Assembly: GCA_947646735.1 (NCBI GenBank)
Contig: CANTFK010000771.1
Span: 248,001 to 312,000, forward strand
Direction of reading: 5' to 3'
From: Peronospora farinosa
Lineage: Eukaryota > Oomycota > Peronosporomycetes > Peronosporales > Peronosporaceae
DNA length: 64,000 nt
Shown here: positions 31,761-41,982 of the stretch, one piece after another
How positions within the stretch are numbered: position 1 is the stretch's first letter
How the letters are laid out: each line of letters begins with the position of its first letter
Program-made: the position numbers and the translations under genes
Notes under the pieces: generated by a model
The model's input: the letters and a program-made list of their open reading frames with translations, nothing else
What the model was told of the DNA's origin: nothing
The model's database searches: none

Positions 31761-32068
31761 CTGAGCCGCAGATTGGGAAGTTGATACTTTAAGACTTTAC
31801 ATAAAGTATATTTCATAATGTTTACGTGTAACTAGGTGCCCTGTTACAGTGATAGGATGGTAATAATTGTTGCATTGATTGGAGTTGTACAGATAAATAT
31901 TCGACAACAAGAGTGTACGGAACAATTGTATCAAACAATCAAGGGTCAATTGGCTCAGGAATTGCTGTGTCGATGGTGGTATGCGATTACCTCGTACCCA
32001 TTTAGGCCTGCCCGTTAAGTATTCGATACATAACCAACCTTGTTATTTTTAGCCCATGACAGTTACAC
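31761..32068. repeat. LTR debris surrounding a captured gene fragment
   Basis: Left part ends GGTGCCCTGTTACA (about 31849), an LTR-type terminus. Right part (from about 31988: GCCTGCCCGTTAAGTATTCG ...) matches the interior of the LTR at 24901-25187, which contains ACCTGCCCGTTAAGTATCGC. The captured exon fragment sits between them. Confidence 0.55.
31848..31987 (+). pseudogene. Captured genomic fragment of the first gene (intron 2 end plus exon 3)
   Basis: About 140 bp nearly identical to 548-694. It includes the last about 35 bp of intron 2, the splice acceptor and about 100 bp of exon 3 (KIRQQECTEQLYQT then KGQLAQELL in the gene). Because intron sequence is included, this was copied as DNA rather than from mRNA. 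It lacks the AATTGCT duplication, so it preserves the reading frame ELLCRWWYA. It ends at TATGCGAT, where LTR-related sequence resumes. Confidence 0.9.
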
Positions 32069-32485
32069 ACCTCCCCAATACTCCGTATCCACTAGTTTTA
32101 TTTGATATATTTCTGTGTCAGATGTCGTAACACATCATGGTCTTGCCACGCCAAAGTTGCTGTTTTGGCTGTGATTCTTGATGGGCGATCTGAGTCGCCA
32201 TCTCCACGGAAGTCTTAAGATAATGTTTATAAAATCTTTAGCCGGATTTAGTATGATGCAGAAGAACTTGCGTAAAGAGATACCCTTGGCATAATACATG
32301 TACTTGTAACAATTTCATAGCTAAGGGCGATATTACTCTAGACCGCATGGTCGAGACCCGAATTCGAGGGGTTATCCCTCTAGGCAAGTTTTTTTTGTTG
32401 ATGCATTGTGGTAGGTAATATGAATTTGGACAGGTCAATGTTATATAAGTCACCGATTTTGCAGATCGCTGTGAACGAGGCACCC
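32069..32485. other. Boundary between transposon block and gene-dense arm
   Basis: No gene recognised. Contains the presumed promoter and 5' leader of the SmD1 gene. Confidence 0.5.
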
Positions 32486-33032
32486 ATGAAGCTTGTCAGG
32501 TACGTACACGCCACTACCACGGGATCAGGAAATGGCCAACGTCTTGTATCGCACACAATGTAATAGTGTCCCTCACCATTACGTTTTTTTTCTTCATTGC
32601 TTCTCTGAAGGTTTTTAATGAAGTTGTCGAATGAGACGGTTACTATCGAGCTTAAAAACGGAACTATTGTCCACGGGACAATTACTGGTGCGGCTGAGGA
32701 CTTGCATAGATGAGCTGCCATATTGCTTTATTATATTCTCTAGTAGATCTTACGTCTTCTATCTATTCTTTTGCTGCGCGATAGGCGTGGATATCAGCAT
32801 GAACACACACTTGAAGGCGATCAAGATGACTCTGAAGGGAAAGAATCCCGTGAGTCTCGACTCGCTGAGCATCCGTGGCAATAATATTCGGTACTATATA
32901 TTGCCAGACTCGCTAAACCTTGACACGCTACTGATTGACGACACTCCACGTGAGAAAGTGAAAGCGGGTGCTCCTGCAGGAAGCGGTCGTGGGCGTGGTC
33001 GAGGCCGCGGTCGCGGACGCGGACGTTCGTAA
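32486..33032 (+). CDS. SNRPD1: Small nuclear ribonucleoprotein Sm D1
   Basis: Core spliceosomal Sm protein; it forms the heteroheptameric ring on U1, U2, U4 and U5 snRNAs with SmD2. Exons 32486-32499, 32611-32687 and 32785-33032 give 112 residues. The sequence [20 protein letters not shown] ... VHGTITG matches the Sm1 motif, and [12 protein letters not shown] matches the Sm2 motif. The C-terminus is a GRGRGRGR tail, the arginine-methylation and SMN-binding tail typical of SmD1. Introns of 111 and 97 bp have GT...AG borders and keep phase. Nothing unusual was seen. It is followed in the same direction by RRP40, 400 bp away. Confidence 0.96.
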
Positions 33033-33427
33033 TAAATGCACTCTTGCCTATTAGAAAAGGGCTTGTGATGGAGAGGAGAAGCAATCGTGAAACAGACGCA
33101 GAGATAAAGCACCAATGGACGCAACAGATAAGCGCTATCTCGCTTTTTAAGTTAACAAGAAACTTTATTTGCGTGCTGCGACGAGTATAATGAGTATATG
33201 ACTGAGACCAGAGCAATAATTGTCGAATGCAATGGCTGCTTCATGCTACGCCGCAATGATAAATGCTTACATCTTGCGTACCTCTGACTTTTATACACGT
33301 ATATGATCACTATTTTATCTCTAATAAACGATCTACATAAGCATTTCGGTGCCTCCCAACCAGTGCAATTCACAAATCGTACTTAATCGAGTACCTCATG
33401 TTCTACTACCTATTCAATGCAGTCGTG

Positions 33428-34614
33428 ATGCTCCAGCAGAATAAGCGCAAGGCTGAGGAATTCACGGCTGAAGTGAACGCTAATAGTTTCCTAGAGGATG
33501 CACAGCGTTCAGTAGACTTCCTTTTCTCTTCCTTTGTCGTATTACCAGGTGATGACGTCACTTCCACACTCACCACAACCACACGTCGTGTTAAACTCGG
33601 TGCGTTTGCTACCGATTTGGTCGCTGTCGAATGACTAGAAAAGAGTGGTCACTTATCATTACTGATATATTTTGTATGTAAAAATTAGGGGCTGGACTTA
33701 AACATCTACCAGACAATCGGATCGTATGCACAAATGCAGGCGTCCTTCGCTATCGTCCCGCGAATCGCTATTGGGTCGAATTTAATCACAAGCGTGTACG
33801 TGAAATGCTGCACATAATTACTTGTGTGATGATCGTGTTACATGATGTGTATCATTATATATTGGTGATGGATCCTGTAGTATGTCACATCAATGGATGA
33901 CGGGGTCATTGGCGTCGTTACTGATCGCAACGCCGAATCCTATCGCGTGAATATTGGAGCTGCGTACGTTTTTTTTGTTTCTTTAGCTGCTACGCTGTAG
34001 CAGACTGTTGGTCTTGCTTATAGTGATACTTAGCAAGGATGACGAGATGTCTTGCTTTTTGCTATTTTTTATTTACTGTTTACGTGTATTCAGTGCTAGC
34101 GCTACTTTGGGTTCGCTGGCGTTCGATGGTGCAACAAAGCGGAACCGCCCTAGTCTTCGTCTCGGGTCCCTAGTGTACGCTCGTGTGAGTAAGACTAACC
34201 CTAATGTGGAGCCTGAAATCACGTGTGAAGGTACGTACATTTATGTACTGTCATGCTGCAGTGAAGTAATGAACGCATTCACTAACTTGTATTTTAGCTC
34301 CACCAAGCGTGACTAAAAAAGATTGGATGACTGGTTTGGCCATCTACGGAGAACTGAACGATGGTTACGTGTTTAAGACGTCCATTGGCCTAGCGAAGTC
34401 GCTGCTGCGTGAAGATCACCAGGTGCTAGCGTCGTTGGGCAAGCGTTTGGCTTTCGAGGTAGCTATTGGGGTCAATGGCGTCGTGTGGGTGAACTCAAAA
34501 ACTACAAAGAACACCACAATCATTTCCAACGCCATTATGAACTCCGAGACGATGTCTCCTAGCGAGATCGATGCCATGGTTTCTCGGCTTGTGGAAGATG
34601 CCGATGACGTTTAG
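33428..34614 (+). CDS. RRP40: Exosome complex cap subunit RRP40 (EXOSC3)
   Basis: RRP40 is one of three RNA-binding cap subunits of the eukaryotic RNA exosome, which degrades and trims RNA in nucleus and cytoplasm. Five exons (33428-33599, 33689-33795, 33881-33963, 34094-34230, 34298-34614) join in phase to 271 residues. Visible blocks: the N-terminal domain VVLPGDDVT; RIVCTNAGVLRY; the S1 domain with DRNAESYRVNIGA and SLVYARVS; and the C-terminal KH domain with TGLAIYGELNDGYVFKTS and IGVNGVVWV (the divergent GxNG motif of RRP40). The ATG at 33428 gives the usual N-terminus; a longer in-frame start at 33398 lacks family support. CSL4, another cap subunit, is encoded at 49.8 kb. Confidence 0.93.
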
Positions 34615-34645
34615 CCAAGAGACGAATAGACAACACGCTCGCTTT

Positions 34646-35137
34646 ATGTTTTCGAAAGGTATGTTTTGCTGTATAGACTGCTGCGCCGCAGCTGGCTGAC
34701 ACACCATATACTGCTTCAAATAGTTGCGCGACCCTCAAATTTGAAAGCACGCCAAAAGAAGAATTGTTACGGCATCGCCACCGACGACAGCATGGCCAGC
34801 ATCTTTTTGCACGACATGACTACTACTATCTCGGAATGTGCGATAAGTAGCTTTACGGTGACTGCAACGAGTCTGGACTACCTGGAGTGCTTAGGCAAGC
34901 AGCGCCTTTACAATGTTGAATGAAAGCACGAGCGAGATTTGTGCGACTTGGGTAGAGAAAATCGTAAAATGTTCTGAGTTATCACATCTGCTCTTCAGTG
35001 TAGCAGTATCTAACTCCTCTCGGCAATTTGACGTATCAATCGCACTGTGCAATGGTATCGCCTCTGAACAGATCTTGAATATCACAAGAGCACCACCTGA
35101 CAAGACACAAACAGTACTACGTGCTCGTAACTTGTAA
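34646..35137 (+). CDS. Small unknown protein, perhaps proteasome assembly chaperone 4-like
   Basis: A short first exon (34646-34658) may splice to 34724 onward (VARPSNLKARQKKN ... SLDYLECLGKQRLYNVE). A second frame (from about 34913: STSEICATWVEKIV ... LLFSVAVSNSSRQFDVSIALCNGI) continues to TAA at 35135-35137. The two frames differ by one base near 34,915, so there is a small intron I cannot place, a frameshift, or a sequence error. The segment LFSVAVSNSSRQFDVSIA resembles the final strands of PSMG4/PAC4 (pattern VSYNLQNTDSNFALLVE), but this is weak. The open frames on the opposite strand look like shadows. Confidence 0.35.
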
Positions 35138-35299
35138 GCATCACAAAAGAAAAAGTATCAACAAGTACTTCACAAGAAACGTCTCTCTTTTGCGTTTCTC
35201 TCGTCCCGCGCTCTCCTACCGATTCTTTCCGCTAAAGACGGCTTGAACTAGTCCCCTTGCTACTTATAGCTAGATAAGATGATGGGGCAAACAGAAAGC

Positions 35300-36148
35300 T
35301 TAGCCAAGCGTCAGACCCAGGCCAAACTTGTGAGAGTCGCCCTCAAAGTTCTTTGCATCCACATGCACGCTGGTGGTCAACGTAACGTACGGGCGCACTC
35401 TCTGGATAGAGGCCAGCGACAAAAATCCCTCGGAATCAATCTTGCCACAGTACGTAGTGTCATTGTCGGCCTTGTACCGACCACCAACCACCAGCGTGTT
35501 GGAAGCCGACTTAAGGTCGTAGTCCAACACAGCAGCGTACACTGTCTTGTGCGACAGATGGTGGTGAAACGAGGCCTGCACAGCAGCCAAGTTCTTCTTG
35601 GTCACAAGAGACGTGACAAAGTCCATACCCGTGAAGCTGACTCCGACGTTGTGCTGCACAATGGCCGACTTGTCGACGTTAAAAGCGGTCTGACCACCCA
35701 CCGCAAAGCCCCCCTGCGAAAACACAGCAGCAGCCAAGACCGTATTGGACACAAAGTCTGCCTCCGAGTTCACGGCCAAGGTCTTTTGCTTGTACTCGGC
35801 ACCGAGTACACCAACTTGCTTGGCACTCGTGTTCTTGGCGACAGAGCCATCCTCAAGCTTAAAAGTGAGCTTGAGACCCTCCGTCACCACGTTGGGTAGT
35901 TCAGTCTCCGTGATCAAGCGACCCTGGGTGGTAATCTGCAGTTTCTTAAATACCACACCGCTAGCGTTATGTGTAAAGCCACCCGAGACTTTAGCCACGA
36001 TCGACTTGTTGCCACTCAACGCGCCTTCTGTCGTAAACGACACGCCATTTGACGCCTTGCTTTTGATCTTGAGCGTGCGGGAGAAGTCATAGTCATCACG
36101 CAGGACGTTCTCTGCTGTCTTGGCCAGATCTTTAAACAACACAACCAT
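35300..36148 (-). CDS. VDAC: Mitochondrial porin (VDAC), copy 1
   Basis: Voltage-dependent anion channel of the mitochondrial outer membrane, which passes metabolites such as ATP/ADP. A single exon encodes 282 residues: MVVLFKDLAKTAENVL N-terminal helix, then beta-strand repeats including KVSGGFTHNASG, the GLKLTF strand and the C-terminal GDSHKFGLGLTLG. Length equals the usual VDAC size. I start at 36148 because the 71-residue upstream extension has no family resemblance. It is arranged head-to-head with a second VDAC across about 700 bp. The two proteins are clearly paralogous but diverged in the central strands. Confidence 0.95.
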   Translation of the reverse strand: MVVLFKDLAKTAENVLRDDYDFSRTLKIKSKASNGVSFTTEGALSGNKSIVAKVSGGFTHNASGVVFKKLQITTQGRLITETELPNVVTEGLKLTFKLEDGSVAKNTSAKQVGVLGAEYKQKTLAVNSEADFVSNTVLAAAVFSQGGFAVGGQTAFNVDKSAIVQHNVGVSFTGMDFVTSLVTKKNLAAVQASFHHHLSHKTVYAAVLDYDLKSASNTLVVGGRYKADNDTTYCGKIDSEGFLSLASIQRVRPYVTLTTSVHVDAKNFEGDSHKFGLGLTLG

Positions 36149-36853
36149 CGCTTTATCTCTTTTCTTGGACTGCTTTGATTTTAAAATGAGTCGGAAGGTT
36201 TTGACATGCGGCTGCCTCCACACAAAATTTCCCCCTCCTGTAAAAGTCGATATTATCAGGGTCCTAGAGTGCCAATCGTACTTGAACGAATCTCCATTGT
36301 GCGCGTACCACACCATCTGTACCCAAAGGCAACAAGTAGGTGCTTTGGTACAGGAAGTCATAGTTCTGGCTAAGTAACACCTATTATTCGATCATAATGC
36401 TACAAGACTTTTCTATTCGAAGCAGCACGGAGATAGTATGTAAATACTTGCAATTCGCACATGGTTATTGTAATTGCTAGGATGCTGGCTATTCGCTTCG
36501 AGTGTGGCGAGCTGGCTGTAAGGATGCGGCACTATGACGTCATCACGGAGACGACTTTGTTGCGGACTGTTATATGATGCAGCGAGGCATCGGCGTCAAC
36601 TTGTAAATACACTACAGCTAAAGAAATGGTCATTTTTGACACCATAAAGTTGATTTATTTGGCATCGTAACAGCACGCGTCACGCAGTAAAAAAAAGGGA
36701 CCAATTGATTTGCGTTGAGTATGAAGTATCTAGTCCTCATTTCGTACTTAATTAAGGGACGACGTTGGCTTGAGATTCAACTTGCCCCCCCCTTCACCCC
36801 CACGTGGCATTTGCGAAAAAGCATCAATTAGCTCGTCAAAGACGTAGGAAACA
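36149..36853. promoter_or_regulatory. Divergent promoter region between the two VDAC genes
   Basis: 705 bp with no open gene on either strand. It must hold the promoters of both porin genes. A run of C and A near 36785-36800 and an A run near 36688 are the only obvious low-complexity features. Confidence 0.5.
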
Positions 36854-37702
36854 ATGGTTGTGCTTTATAAAGACATTGCCAAGACGGCAGAGAATGTGCT
36901 TCGTGATGACTACGATTTCTCCCGCAAGCTCAAGATCAAGACCAAGGCGACAAATGGCGTTACTTTCACGACTGAGGGTGATATGGCCAGCAATAAGGCC
37001 ATCCTCGGTAAGCTCTCGGGCACCTTTACGCACCAGAGTAGCGGTGTTGTGTTTAGAAAGCTACAGGTGACCACACACGGTCGATTAATCTCCGAAGCTG
37101 AGTTACCTAATGTCTTTACGAAGGGTCTCAAGCTCACGGCAAAGGTCGAAGACGGTTCATTAGCCAAGAACACGCACACCAAACGCATTGGCGTCTTTGG
37201 CTGGGAGTACCAGCAGTCGAGCTACTCAGTGAATGGCACTATTGACGTGGGTGCTAGCACAGTCAGCAAGTCGGCTGTGTACGGCTTCGACAATGTTCTT
37301 GTTGGCGCCCAGGCGGCTTTCAACTACAACAAGTCGGCGGTCGTGGACCATAATGTGGCTCTAAGCTATCGTGGCAACGATTTTACGGCCACGTTGCAGA
37401 CCAAGAAGCAATTCAACGTACTTTCAGGATCATTCCATCACCACTTGTCCTATGACACTGTCTACTCGGCACTGTTCAATTATAATCTCAAGTCCGGCCA
37501 GAACACACTCAGTGTAGGTGGCCGCTACAATGCCGACAAGCTCACCACGTATGCCGGCAAGGTTGAGTCGGACGGTCACGTGTCTTTGGCTCTGATCCAG
37601 AAGATCCGCCCCTTCTTGGCGCTGACTACGAGTGCCCACTTGGATGTCAAGAACTTCGATGGTGATGCCCATAAGTTTGGCATCGGCCTCACTCTCGGCT
37701 AA
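36854..37702 (+). CDS. VDAC: Mitochondrial porin (VDAC), copy 2
   Basis: 282 residues, single exon, same length as its divergent partner. Starts MVVLYKDIAKTAENVL and ends GDAHKFGIGLTLG. It contains the TKGLKLTAK strand and the alternating hydrophobic/polar pattern of a 19-strand beta barrel. It differs from copy 1 in the middle (FGWEYQQSSYSVNG versus LGAEYKQKTLAVNS). The role is metabolite passage across the outer mitochondrial membrane. Two VDACs side by side imply a local duplication followed by inversion, or duplication in inverted orientation. The next gene, NUDC, lies 280 bp downstream on the same strand. Confidence 0.95.
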   Translation: MVVLYKDIAKTAENVLRDDYDFSRKLKIKTKATNGVTFTTEGDMASNKAILGKLSGTFTHQSSGVVFRKLQVTTHGRLISEAELPNVFTKGLKLTAKVEDGSLAKNTHTKRIGVFGWEYQQSSYSVNGTIDVGASTVSKSAVYGFDNVLVGAQAAFNYNKSAVVDHNVALSYRGNDFTATLQTKKQFNVLSGSFHHHLSYDTVYSALFNYNLKSGQNTLSVGGRYNADKLTTYAGKVESDGHVSLALIQKIRPFLALTTSAHLDVKNFDGDAHKFGIGLTLG

Positions 37703-37982
37703 AACAAAGCGATATTGGAACGTAGACGTGTGTCAGGGGAGATATAGGGAGAAGTTGGTCGATCGGGGTGTATCTTACTCTATCAGATAGGTCCAATTCA
37801 ATTCACACCTCTTGTTACCGGTATACCAGTCAATAAATGTCGTTACCCGCCCAAGTGTATACCATTAAATGTCTTTAACCGTCAAATGTATACTAGACCT
37901 GGCATTCCAAACAATTATCCGTATAATTCTTTACCGACGCCTTTCACATCCAACCGCGTCTAAAGCGATACAAATTATAACC

Positions 37983-39023
37983 ATGAGCGAAATGGACCGC
38001 TTTGACAGCATGTTACTGACCATCACACAGTCACAGCGTGGCATTGAGCCACTGCTGGACACGGTTTTCTCGTTTCTTCGTCGTAAAACTGATTTTTTCT
38101 CGGGCGCTGAGACGCACGTGATTGAAGATACAATTCTCAAGAGCGTTCGCAAACAAGCGTCATTGGCTGAGAAGGATCAGATCTCGAAGAAGCACCAGGA
38201 AGCCAAGAATCGCCAGAAGAAGGAAGCGTCACGCAAGGCAGCGGAACTAGAGAAGAAGCAGAAAAAGGACCCGATGGAGGAAGTCAAGAGCCTGTCACGC
38301 TTCGAGGAGATTACAGACGATGACAAGACGGAGATCAAGGAGACGAAACACACGAAGAAGTCATCAGACGAGACAAAGACTACTACAGAGGAGCACTGTG
38401 GAATGCGTACGTTGCTAATGCAAGCTTTTATGAAGACATTACCTGTCTAGATCACCTTCTTTTAGACTTTGCTAACTGTGCGATACTGTGTTTCATATGC
38501 GTGTACCGATACAGCGCTTGCTGGCAACGGAGGCCAGACTGACAAGTATGTGTGGACGCAAACGCTGCAGGAGGCCCAGGTTAATTTTGCAGTTCCCGAG
38601 GGCACTAAATCTCGACAGGTAGACGTGGACCTCCGTGCTGGGAAGCTAAAGGTGGGCCTACGAGGTGGTGAGACGTTTGTGGATGGACCTCTCTACAACA
38701 AAGTTAAGGTAGACGACAGTTTCTGGACTTTGGAAGATGGCAATCGCATTTGTGTCTACTTGCAGAAGGACAACCAGATGGAGTGGTGGAAGACCATTAT
38801 TCAAGGAGACGCTGAGATTGACACGCAAAAAGTGCAGCCAGAAAACTCCAAGCTCGGCGATTTGGACTCGGATACGCGCCAAACCGTGGAGAAAATGATG
38901 TTTGATCAGCGTCAGAAGGCAATGGGTCTTCCCACAAGCGACGATATGCAGAAACAAGAAGTTCTGCAAAAGTTTATGGCGCAGCACCCGGAGATGGACT
39001 TCAGCAAAGCTAAAATCAACTAA
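37983..39023 (+). CDS. NUDC: NUDC nuclear-distribution protein (CS domain co-chaperone)
   Basis: NudC proteins act with HSP90 and dynein/LIS1 in nuclear movement and protein folding. Exons 37983-38406 and 38515-39023 join in phase to 310 residues. The N-terminal NudC_N part (RFDSMLLTITQSQRGIEPLLDTVFSFLRRKTDFF) is followed by a Lys/Glu-rich coiled region (about residues 55-135) and the CS/p23 domain (about 150-240: DKYVWTQTLQEAQVNFAVPEGT ... VDDSFWTLEDG ... EWWKTIIQGD). The C-terminal helix has DLDSDTRQTVEKMMFDQRQKAMG, and PEMDFSKAKIN ends the protein as in other NudCs. The ATG is at 37983 after an upstream stop. Confidence 0.95.
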
Positions 39024-39824
39024 CAGCGGCACCCAAGCAAAGGACGGCTGTGTATCGGGTAAACTTAACGTGCTATCTAATACTACTGCCTTGGTGCTCG
39101 AACTGATCCCGGCCCGTTGTCTTGTTCTGGCATTCTCAGCTGGATGTTATTTGCTCTCTGTTTGAGAGCACATACGGCTTCAAAGTGCCTTGCCACACGA
39201 ACAAATGACTGGAAGGTCGTCCCCAAGTCGTGTCAATAATGACGCATTTGAACATCATTTCGCCATAAAACTTGAGTCGGTCAAAAGAAGGCTTCTGAAC
39301 CATTAATAACAATGATCGGCGATTCCCAGACAGCAAACGAGAGTCTACAACCTGTACAGCAGGCTTGTAACCCTGCAGTAACAAGTGCTAAGGTATCGAG
39401 GAGGATAGCTTCACAAGTACGTACTCAAGCTATGGCAACGTCGTTTTGCATGCACATTGTCAACCATTAGGCTGCAAAAGAGGTCCGAGCTCCTAACAGA
39501 CCTTAACCACGGCACATGTTACGAAAAACTGAAAAATTGGTCTACAGCCAGACTAATTGGCTCATGGCAGATCAGTTGCAATTTACGATACTCGACCTTT
39601 ACCGATTCCGCAAAGTTTCTGTCAACGTGACAAGGTGTTACTTAAGTTACCACCACAAGTTGTTTTCACATGTACATATCAACTACAGAAACCTTTTCAG
39701 ACTTGATCACACAACAGACCATTGTTTACGGCCACGAAATGTCGTTGAAAAGATGATATTATTTTTGGCCGAAAGCGTCCTCTCATTCTCGCTAGGTGAG
39801 GCAGCAGCTAAGTGCGCTTGCGAT
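39024..39824. other. Gap with one unidentified minus-strand frame
   Basis: A minus-strand open frame at 39136-39384, possibly beginning after a splice acceptor near 39376 (GYKPAVQVVDSRLLSG ... YVLSNREQITSS), looks protein-like but I recognise no family and could not connect it to upstream exons. Nothing else was seen. Confidence 0.3.
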
Positions 39825-40616
39825 CTAGACATTAAAGCTCTCTCCACATCCACAGCTTCCCTTTGCGTTTGGGTTTTCAAACACAAACTCGGATGCGACT
39901 GGGGTCACCTGCACAAAAGACAATCATTTAGCCATAACCAACTTCATCAATAGAAATGGTTAATCAATTCAACCTGAAAGTCCATAGTCGTGCCGACTAC
40001 ATGAAACAGTGCCTTGGGCTCAACAAAAACATAGACACCTAGAAAATTCACCATAAACAGCGTGTACCATTGTCAGTACTACTCAAAAGCTTCACCTTTC
40101 ATTCTCATTCTGCTCACCATTCTTGCATACTTCCTCCTCCATTTTCTCCTTCTTGTCAGCATAATTCATCGTATACGATAATCCATTACATCCACCTAAA
40201 TGGATACATCAATCACGAGCTTTTCAAAATAACTGCAACAACCTGCAATAAGAGGGACACACATGTCAATGCCACGTACGTGCTTTAACTCCTAAACGGA
40301 TTCCAATGGCATCCGGTTTACTCGCCAGAAGTTCTTTTATACGTGTCGCAGCAGCGTCCGTCTGAATAAATTACAAGTGAAATATATAGCAGTTGATTAG
40401 TATTGTAGACTGTACGTACCACGTTATTCCTACATCAAAAAAGCATAACACGCTACAAACCAAATTCAATGGCGGTGGCAACTCACGCAAACGTCGGCGT
40501 GTAGGTGTTGTCGCGTGCTCCACTACAGTTGAGGATAGGCGTAGTGCGAAGTTGTAACTGTAATGTGGCGCGAAAGCGTGTCTGTGACGCGACATGGAGT
40601 GCAAGAAAGGTGTCAT
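39825..40616 (-). CDS. ISCA1: Mitochondrial iron-sulfur cluster assembly protein ISCA1-like
   Basis: A-type Fe-S carrier needed for maturation of mitochondrial [4Fe-4S] proteins. Five exons read on the minus strand: 40616-40461, 40361-40280, 40195-40118, 40038-39974 and 39908-39825. They join in phase to 154 residues. Residues 1-50 are basic and Ser/His-rich, a likely mitochondrial presequence. The core has LNLTDAAATRIKELL, the motif ARGCNGLSYTMNYA and FVEPKALFHVVGTTMDF, and the end is NPNAKGSCGCGESFNV. The three cluster-binding cysteines are Cys82, Cys146 and Cys148. All introns are GT...AG and 65-99 bp long. It is too fragmented to appear as one long frame. Confidence 0.92.
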
Positions 40617-41350
40617 TTTAGCAGTGAATTTGTTCCGATGACTCGTTATGATAATACTTTATCTGCGAGAATTAGGACGACTGTACTGTGAAAGTTCGTT
40701 CAAGTACGATTAAATGCCAAGACAAATAAAAAAAGATGTTAGTGATCACCACCTTTTTGGTAACCATCAACCACCTTTTTGGTAGCCATCAACCACCCCA
40801 TTTTGTCATAAATCTGATTGGTCAGAGTATACGACGTCGATAATAATAAGCCATCTTTAACAATGACCAGCGTAAGTGCTCCTTAGATTTTCACTGTGAT
40901 GATGGCGGATAAGTTACTGCTAGATATTGACATTGTCTCGACTGGTATGCACCACTGTGACAAGGTCTCTACTACTTTTTTTGACGACGTATAGGTGGTA
41001 ACGATATCTTTTTTGCTCTGAGCTTTCGTTAGCAAGCTTGAATAGATATTGCTGGAGTCGTAGACCATAGAGAAGATGACACCTTGTCTATCAATAGTCC
41101 ACATTGACCGCTCGTGACCTGTCCAGCCGCGTGACGCTTAGATTTACACAACAAGGCTCATAGTGTCTCCCCACTTGCGACTAATATCCCCTTGAGCTAT
41201 GGCTTTCAGTCATGCATTTTTACATGAAACATCTTCTCAACTAGACAAACAACGTCCTTACTTTCAAGCTCTCAAGTAAAAAGAACACAGAGAAGTGTTT
41301 CATGTATCTGCTATAGACTCGTTCCATTTGGTGCTGCATCTGCTCTACAT
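40617..41350. other. Intergenic with a short direct repeat
   Basis: No gene recognised. At about 40747-40800 the phrase ACCACCTTTTTGGTA-CCATCA occurs twice in tandem (period about 26 bp) with a third partial copy. A 73-codon minus-strand frame at 40883-41104 has no family resemblance. Confidence 0.4.
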
Positions 41351-41852
41351 TTAGTACGGGTCCGTCTCGTTGAGCCACTTCTCCAATCCCTTGAGTGGCT
41401 TTGACTGTTTGACCGCCTTCTTGTGCTCCGCAATCTTGCTAGGCATCGTCTCCAATGCCGCCTGCACCTTCTTGACACTATACACAACCAACCAACCAGC
41501 AAACAAACAACCAAATGTCATCCTTCTTCTCTTTACTGTTTCAATATGTAGCCATCTGATAAAACAGCAGCCTTATCATCACCCACCGATCAAATTCATT
41601 GCGTTGATTTTTATGGCCCTTCAGCGGTCGCATAACGTGGTGCTTCTGTGGTCGGTCCCAGGTCTCGAGCCACCCGCCTTTGCCTTCCTCCCACGTACCC
41701 ACAAGTCCATTGCGCACCGCATGCTTCTTTACCATGGCAATTTTACGGCCAGAAATCAGTGGTTGTTTCCATTTTCCTTCCACTAGTTTGGGTTTCATGG
41801 CGGCTGCGGCTTCATCCGCACTCAGTCGGAGGAATCGCTGCATCCCGCTCAT
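41351..41852 (-). CDS. Mitochondrial large-subunit ribosomal protein mL59-like
   Basis: Two minus-strand exons (41852-41587 and 41477-41351) join in phase to 130 residues: MSGMQRFLRLSADEAAAAM ... VEGKWKQPLISGRKIAMVKKHAVRNGLVG ... and end KGLEKWLNETDPY. The pattern GKW..P..S.R........A..NG resembles the mL59 (yeast MRPL25) domain, a mitochondrial large-subunit ribosomal protein. The basic composition fits. The assignment rests on this short motif, so it is moderately sure. It shares a 130-bp divergent promoter with the SS18-like gene. Confidence 0.65.
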
Positions 41853-41982
41853 AGTCGCAAATTATTTAAGAATTGATTGAAATATTAGCGGTTTGTATGC
41901 GCTCAGTTTTCTACCAATCAAATATCGCTAGCTGCTTTTTTCAACAAATCAGAACACATCTCCTCCATTCCGATAGCAAAAA

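Noticed and set aside
36149..36361. 71-residue N-terminal extension of VDAC copy 1
   Set aside because: Not present in the partner VDAC and unlike the family; ATG at 36148 gives the normal 282-residue protein.
39516..39953. 145-codon plus-strand frame
   Set aside because: Overlaps the last ISCA1 exon on the other strand and has no family pattern.
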